From positions 1 to 49,536 of the forward strand of contig JAFGHA010000105.1 in the NCBI GenBank assembly GCA_016930275.1: a stretch of DNA of 49,536 nt. Reading direction: 5' to 3'. Under the pieces are notes generated by a model. It was not told the origin of the DNA. It worked only from the letters and a program-made list of their open reading frames with translations, and did not search any database. The position numbers and the translations under genes were made by a program. Of this stretch, positions 45,384-49,536 are shown one piece after another. Position 1 is the first letter of the stretch. Every line of letters begins with the position of its first letter. The DNA is from Chitinispirillaceae bacterium. Lineage in GTDB: Bacteria > Fibrobacterota > Chitinivibrionia > Chitinivibrionales > Chitinispirillaceae.

Positions 45384-45949
45384 CAATTCCCGCCGAATTC
45401 CGGCACCGGTGAAGCGGACTTCCCTATCGGAGCGATATACTGTATGGTTCTTCCGGACATATCGTAGAGCTCGAATACCGGTCCCGCCCGGGCAATCGTA
45501 TGTTTTTCGGTAAACTGCCGGAGACGTGCATAGAACCGGTACCCGCCGACTGCGTACGAAAAAAAACTCCGGAGGTATACGGTACCAATCACCGCATCGG
45601 TACGCCGGAAAATTCCGCTTTTATAGGGTGATAACGCTGCGACACTGTCATCAACGACCACCCCGCAGATACTGCGGAGCTCACTGTCTGAGCCCTCCTG
45701 CGGATCATCGTAAAATGCGGCGAATCCGGTACCGGTCTTCAGATGCAGGGTATCACGGACATACCGGTAGACGGTATTCATCACATAGCGGACCTCGTTA
45801 TAGGGTCCGTGGTGTTCACGATAGACAAGCAGGTAGGGCCCACGGGTTTCCCAGGTCAGTTCAACCCGGTCAAACATACCGGCATAATAAAAGAATAATG
45901 CGGTGACGCCGATTACCACGGTGCCGATAATTGCTGCGAGTTTAAGCAT
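45383..45949 (-). CDS. Membrane-anchored GyrI-like effector-binding domain protein
   Basis: A 188-residue protein with one N-terminal helix (~3-24) and a GyrI-like small-molecule-binding domain (two SHS2 motifs). Family-like segments are LLVYREHHGPYNEV near the start, AAFYDDPQ, GVVVDDSV and ARAGPVFELYDM near the end. Free-standing forms bind or hydrolyse small molecules; here it is tethered to the membrane facing the periplasm if the N-terminus is cytosolic. It is the first gene of the GyrI/NAT/DUF4416 operon. Confidence 0.8.
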   Translation of the reverse strand: MLKLAAIIGTVVIGVTALFFYYAGMFDRVELTWETRGPYLLVYREHHGPYNEVRYVMNTVYRYVRDTLHLKTGTGFAAFYDDPQEGSDSELRSICGVVVDDSVAALSPYKSGIFRRTDAVIGTVYLRSFFSYAVGGYRFYARLRQFTEKHTIARAGPVFELYDMSGRTIQYIAPIGKSASPVPEFGGN

Positions 45950-46012
45950 GATAGTTGATGTAAAAATAGTATTCGTATCACTTCAGGTTCTTTGCTTGTC
46001 TCGATATAGTTC

Positions 46013-46026
46013 CTCGACCGGTCGAG
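46013..46026. promoter_or_regulatory. Perfect 14-bp palindrome upstream of the GyrI/NAT/DUF4416 operon
   Basis: CTCGACCGGTCGAG reads the same on both strands and lies 64 bp upstream of the first gene of the operon. It could be a dimeric repressor site; no regulator is adjacent. Confidence 0.35.
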
Positions 46027-46061
46027 CGGTAAGGCTTTACAGCGAATCCATGCCGATCCAA

Positions 46062-46211
46062 TCAAGATAATTTTATGGTGATACTACCTGAAATTCCGCG
46101 TCCGGTATCCTTGATAGCGAGAATAACATACAGCCCTGCGGCAAGTGGCGGTTTTTCATTGGTTTCCACCTCACGAACAGTCTCGGACAAAAGCGGGGTG
46201 AAACACAATGC
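46062..46211 (-). pseudogene. Relic of a histidine kinase ATPase domain
   Basis: On the minus strand a 49-codon frame bounded by stops reads SETVREVETNEK, PPLAAGLYVILAIKDTGRGIS. This matches the segment around the G1 box of hybrid kinases, e.g. the DRGIGIP region of the kinase at 3015-6059, with the same spacing to the preceding loop. After GIS the similarity stops and a TGA follows soon after. It has no start, phosphoacceptor helix or other boxes. It lies in the 392-bp gap 45950-46341, which otherwise holds promoters and the palindrome listed above. Confidence 0.7.
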
Positions 46212-46341
46212 TCAAAAGCTCTGATATAGTGTTCCAATAATGGTAAAAATGGTCAGAAGAGCCTGAATAAGCTATATTGTAGAGGCTAGCAAAGTAAAAG
46301 GTGATGGTGGGGGAAAATCACTCTTTAGCTGGAGGTTGGTT

Positions 46342-47793
46342 ATGTATAAACATACAGCATTCTGCCTCGCTGTTGTTATCGCTTTTCCCGTCACCGCTCA
46401 AACGATTAACCTAGGTGGTACCGTTTCAACCAAAACAGGTCAGCCGGTGGCTGATGCCGTCATCACCCTTGTACGACAGGCGATGAAAGACACTACCGGA
46501 ACCGACGGCAAGTATTTGTTTGCAAAAACCACTGCGATACGATTACCGGCAATCGTTCCGCAGACCGAAAATATTTCAATGGGCAACGGTGTGCTGCAGT
46601 TCACCCTGGGTACGTCATCACCGGTGAAGATCGAACTGTTCGATGTAAAAGGCAACCTGTTGAAAAAAGAGATGGTGACGAGCGCTGCTGCAGGTATATA
46701 CCGTTTTGATATTGCAAGAAATTGCCGCGCGACGAACCTGTTCGTCGTAAAAGCATCCATAGGCAATCGCGAAGTTTCGTTCCCGTATGTAACACTTAAC
46801 AACGGAAACTATTCACTGCATCGGTCCGGTGCCTACGCCCCCCCGAAGGACGGCGGACTGGCACGAATGGCTGCAATTCTCGATACGCTTACGGTCACCG
46901 CCAATGGTTTTCTGACAAAAAGCGTGACCATCACCTCCTACGAGAATCAACAACAGGATATCACTCTCGAATCCACAAGTGAATCTTCCGATACCGGACG
47001 AAGCGACGGATGCGGCAAGACGCTCTCCAATCTGAAAAGCGGAACCCACACCATTACCAGCGCCGGTCTCAGTCGTGAATACATCATCGACATTCCGGTA
47101 AACTACAACCCGGACAAACCCTACCGCCTGATTTTCGCCATGCACTGGTTCGGCGGCAGCATGCAGCAGGTAGCGAACGAAAAATTTTTCAGTCTCAAAG
47201 GTTTGGCGGACAATGACAACGTCCCCTGCATCTGGGTTGCACCGAACGGAACCGGGAGTACGCGGGGGTGGGATCTTGGAGAGCAGGACCACACCTTCTT
47301 CGACGATATGTACAAATTATTCACGGACAACCTGTGCGTCGATACGAAGCGGGTTTTCAGTTGCGGCTACAGCTTCGGCGCGTTGTTTACCTATTCCCTC
47401 TCGTTATCTCATCAGAAACAATTGCGCGCGGTAGCCTGTTATTCGCCGGCGAACTGGAACATCTATCTCCCGCTGAACACTCATGAACCCATCGCGTTTT
47501 ATGCGACCACCGGTACGGATGAACCGAATACCAAATTCATCAGGGATGAAGCGCAGAGACTGGGAGTGAAATATTGCGTGCTGGACCATGCGGCAGACAA
47601 CGGGTGCGACACCAATATAACCATACCGCAGGCAACCAGCGCCACCCATGTCTCCACTGAATTTGAGGGGTGTGATGACTATCCCGTGAAATTCGGTTCC
47701 TTCCAGGGACAGCTTTCGTACGCTCAAAAAGACCCGGGATCCAGCGTGAACTGGATTGCGGCGGAGACGTGGGAATTCTTTATGCGGTTCTGA
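46342..47793 (+). CDS. Secreted CE1-type (feruloyl/acetyl xylan) esterase-like protein with two N-terminal accessory domains
   Basis: A 483-residue exported protein. Signal peptide ~1-20; a carboxypeptidase-regulatory-like beta sandwich (~22-62, GTVSTKTGQPVADAVITL) continuing at ~180-210; inserted between them a sorting-like module (~80-150) with FDVKGNLLKKEM and AGIYRFDIA; then an alpha/beta hydrolase domain (~225-483) with YIIDIPVNYNPDKPYRLIFAMHWFGG and the nucleophile elbow GYSFG (S344). CE1 relatives usually have a Gly-x-His near the C-terminus carrying the catalytic His; here that region reads GSFQGQLSYAQK, so the His appears to be lost. GGAGG 6 nt upstream fixes ATG 46342. Substrate would be ferulate or acetyl esters on xylan if active. 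Confidence 0.82.
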   Translation: MYKHTAFCLAVVIAFPVTAQTINLGGTVSTKTGQPVADAVITLVRQAMKDTTGTDGKYLFAKTTAIRLPAIVPQTENISMGNGVLQFTLGTSSPVKIELFDVKGNLLKKEMVTSAAAGIYRFDIARNCRATNLFVVKASIGNREVSFPYVTLNNGNYSLHRSGAYAPPKDGGLARMAAILDTLTVTANGFLTKSVTITSYENQQQDITLESTSESSDTGRSDGCGKTLSNLKSGTHTITSAGLSREYIIDIPVNYNPDKPYRLIFAMHWFGGSMQQVANEKFFSLKGLADNDNVPCIWVAPNGTGSTRGWDLGEQDHTFFDDMYKLFTDNLCVDTKRVFSCGYSFGALFTYSLSLSHQKQLRAVACYSPANWNIYLPLNTHEPIAFYATTGTDEPNTKFIRDEAQRLGVKYCVLDHAADNGCDTNITIPQATSATHVSTEFEGCDDYPVKFGSFQGQLSYAQKDPGSSVNWIAAETWEFFMRF

Positions 47794-47895
47794 GCCGGCT
47801 TTGCCGGCAATTGCGGCATGTTTTTCTTTCACTTCCAGCCAAGTTAAGCGAGTTGGCAGCGAGATCGTCTGGTTGCCGAAGAACGTTTGTTTGAA

Positions 47896-47924
47896 TGTCA
47901 AGACCTTCGGTCTTGGCATTTTTT
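47896..47924 (+). terminator. Rho-independent terminator downstream of the esterase gene
   Basis: TGTCAAGACC and GGTCTTGGCA (47896-47918) form a 10-bp stem with one G-T pair around a TTC loop, followed by TTTTTT. It lies about 100 bp after the esterase stop. A smaller hairpin GCCGGC-TTT-GCCGGC lies right after the stop. Confidence 0.8.
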
Positions 47925-48033
47925 GTGACTCAACTACCATCCCCTAAAAAAAACGAACTTCATGGAACGTTATTTCGGTCTTTCCACACATGGTTTCCTC
48001 TTGACTACAGTGTACCCCCGATTACCCACCGTA

Positions 48034-49290
48034 TCATTGAAGCGTGAATGGTCTGCTCATCACCACGGATTTGTTCCGCATCACCGAGAGTACATAGCTG
48101 CCGCCCGTTAATCCCGGATTTCGCAGAATCAGCATACCGTCATGGTGCCGGAGTGAGGTCGAAAGCAGCCGTTTACCCGTCAGGGTGAAAAGAGCGAGTT
48201 GATACTGCCCGTGCAACTGCAAGACGGGGAGACGCACGACTATCGCTTTCGTCGTTACGGTGACGGAACCGGCGGAACGGGGCGGAGGCTGCGATGTGCC
48301 GTCATGAAGGGTACCGGTGGAAACCGTGTAGTCAAAAGAGTACAGTCTGCCATTGGACGAGAGGAGGACGAACCGGTCCTTGCCGTAGGCAATTGCGATC
48401 GGGCTGACTGCAGTATCTCTTTCCATGGTGCAGAGCGTATCGAACTTCGTACCGTCGGAACTCCGGACGATGGTCGTGTAATTGACCGCGAGGAAAGTGT
48501 TTCCGTTGTAAAAGGGAACATACGCACCCGTCAGACCCGCGCGCCAACCGATACCATCCGTGGAAACAAGCACGATATTTCCCATATACGGTTGCCGCAT
48601 CGGGCTGAGCATCACTGTTAGTCCCGGCGCGAAGAAATAACCGTTGGCGAAGTGCAGGCGCACACCGTTCGACGGATACTGAGAGGTACCCAGGTGGTGG
48701 TGCTCCCAGTGAGAACCGTCCGTGGAAACCGCACCCAGGGAATATCCGACCGCGACAAAACGGTCGTTGCCGAATGCGACGGAAAAGAGCCGGGAAATGG
48801 AGTCGGGGCGCTGCGCTTCCCAGACTGTTCCATCGCCGGACGTGAGCATGAACAGGTCCGACGACGAATCGGACGGGGTACCTATCGCAACGAAAGTGCC
48901 GTTACCGTAGGTAACCGAGCTTAACTGTACCGGGAAACCGGTTTCGGTGGCGGTCCAGGTATTTCCATCCCCGGAGGTGACGATGATACCGGCGTCACCG
49001 ACCGCGACAAAGCGTCCTCCGCAGTAGGTAATGAAGTAAAGCGTGGACTCCGTTCCGCTTTCACGGCGGCTCCAGGAGTCGATGCCGTTTTCGGAGATCG
49101 CGATGGTTCCATTGTCTCCCACGGCAAAAAAGGTATTGTCGATAAAGGTGAGGTAGTGGAGGCGGGGAACCGTTGCCTCCGGTACCTCTTTCCACGTCTC
49201 CGCGCCGAAGCTGATCCCCGTGAAAAGTCCGAGCAGTGCGATAGCGGACCGGATAAGGTACCGGACTATTTTTGGGGTAAAAACCGACAT
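48034..49290 (-). CDS. Secreted seven-repeat beta-propeller protein with sorting-like C-terminus
   Basis: From ATG 49290 (AAGGAG 7 nt upstream) the protein has 418 residues with a signal peptide (~1-30, ending SFG). Seven repeats share the pattern Y/F-x-N-x-x-F-V-A-V-G: FIDNTFFAVG, YCGGRFVAVG, YGNGTFVAIG, FGNDRFVAVG, FANGYFFAPG, YNGNTFLAVN and YGKDRFVLLS, each with a following 'TSGDGTVW'-type strand, as in BNR/Kelch-like propellers. The C-terminus (~345-418) is the shared tail with 'ALFTLTGKRL' and 'GGSYVLSV'. A ligand-binding role at the cell surface is likely; no catalytic residues can be assigned. The upstream frame to 49374 adds a poor N-terminus and is rejected. Confidence 0.8.
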   Translation of the reverse strand: MSVFTPKIVRYLIRSAIALLGLFTGISFGAETWKEVPEATVPRLHYLTFIDNTFFAVGDNGTIAISENGIDSWSRRESGTESTLYFITYCGGRFVAVGDAGIIVTSGDGNTWTATETGFPVQLSSVTYGNGTFVAIGTPSDSSSDLFMLTSGDGTVWEAQRPDSISRLFSVAFGNDRFVAVGYSLGAVSTDGSHWEHHHLGTSQYPSNGVRLHFANGYFFAPGLTVMLSPMRQPYMGNIVLVSTDGIGWRAGLTGAYVPFYNGNTFLAVNYTTIVRSSDGTKFDTLCTMERDTAVSPIAIAYGKDRFVLLSSNGRLYSFDYTVSTGTLHDGTSQPPPRSAGSVTVTTKAIVVRLPVLQLHGQYQLALFTLTGKRLLSTSLRHHDGMLILRNPGLTGGSYVLSVMRNKSVVMSRPFTLQ

Positions 49291-49507
49291 GTGCAGCTCC
49301 TTCGGTGAGGTAATTTCATACATCAGGGCTTTTTGTTGGTTATCGGATACTCTGTATCGTGGTTTCAAATGCAATAATAATACAAATATACCCCTGAAGA
49401 GGCGCCTATACGACCTGATGGATAAAAAACCGTTTTCCGGGAGAAAACAGTGAAGTGAATATTTACAGTGCGTTGCACGGTATGCGTTATGCTTTCGGAG
49501 TAAACAA

Positions 49508-49526
49508 CTCCGCCCATAGGGCGGAG
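49508..49526. terminator. Strong GC-rich hairpin at the right edge
   Basis: CTCCGCCC-ATA-GGGCGGAG, an 8-bp perfect stem, followed on the plus strand by CTTTATC and on the minus strand by TTGTTTA. It may end a transcript coming from beyond the window on the minus strand, or be a repeat. Confidence 0.45.
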
Positions 49527-49536
49527 CTTTATCAGA

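Noticed and set aside
1-49536. CRISPR array, prophage or transposase
   Set aside because: No regularly spaced identical repeats, and no integrase, capsid, terminase or DDE-type transposase pattern was found on either strand.

Overview
The window looks like a chromosomal stretch from a Gram-negative, polysaccharide-degrading bacterium. I infer a Fibrobacterota/Chitinispirillia-like or related environmental lineage from four things. Secreted enzymes carry a shared C-terminal beta-sandwich tail resembling the type IX secretion sorting domain. There is a PEGA-repeat membrane protein, there are many lipoproteins and multi-PAS hybrid kinases, and there are REP-like inverted repeats of the 'TTCGACAAGCTCAGGG' type between genes. 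The taxonomic placement is inference; no rRNA or other marker gene is present. I see no phage, IS transposase, CRISPR array, tRNA or rRNA.

Layout: 0-9 kb carries the end of a subtilisin-like protease, a GH10 xylanase, a five-PAS hybrid histidine kinase and a large lipoprotein resembling GH51-type arabinofuranosidases. 9-16.3 kb carries galT, a small lipoprotein, a RapA-type SNF2 ATPase and a monooxygenase/Fe-alcohol dehydrogenase pair. 16.3-21.3 kb (minus strand) carries a VIT-domain membrane protein with an exosortase-like C-terminus, a Cys-rich four-helix membrane protein and an arylsulfotransferase-like propeller. 21.6-30.8 kb is an oligopeptide ABC transporter (oppABC and oppDF, minus strand) split in the middle by an oppositely oriented 1114-aa hybrid kinase.

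31.0-36.3 kb is the most interesting block. A lipoprotein-like VWA/peptidoglycan-binding protein, an L,D-transpeptidase, a transmembrane histidine kinase and an OmpR/PhoB-family regulator lie head to tail. They sit downstream of three direct repeats spaced exactly 11 bp (TTTACA/TTTACA/TTTACC), the geometry expected for binding of an OmpR/PhoB-type regulator. I propose a self-regulated cell-wall surveillance or remodelling locus.

36.5-49.5 kb is a mixed region: a secreted jelly-roll-like protein, a PEGA protein, O6-alkylguanine methyltransferase, a DUF401 permease, an AIM24-like protein, MscS, a GyrI-like/arylamine N-acetyltransferase/DUF4416 operon, a CE1-type esterase whose usual catalytic His position reads Gln-Leu, and a seven-repeat secreted propeller. 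It also holds two kinase relics: a 144-aa in-frame PAS-receiver deletion fusion (42.4 kb) and a scrap of a kinase ATPase domain (46.1 kb). With the two intact hybrid kinases these suggest active duplication and decay of one kinase family.

Xylanase, arabinofuranosidase-like enzyme, esterase, galT and peptide uptake fit a plant-polymer or detritus-degrading heterotroph, but the glycan genes are scattered rather than in one locus.
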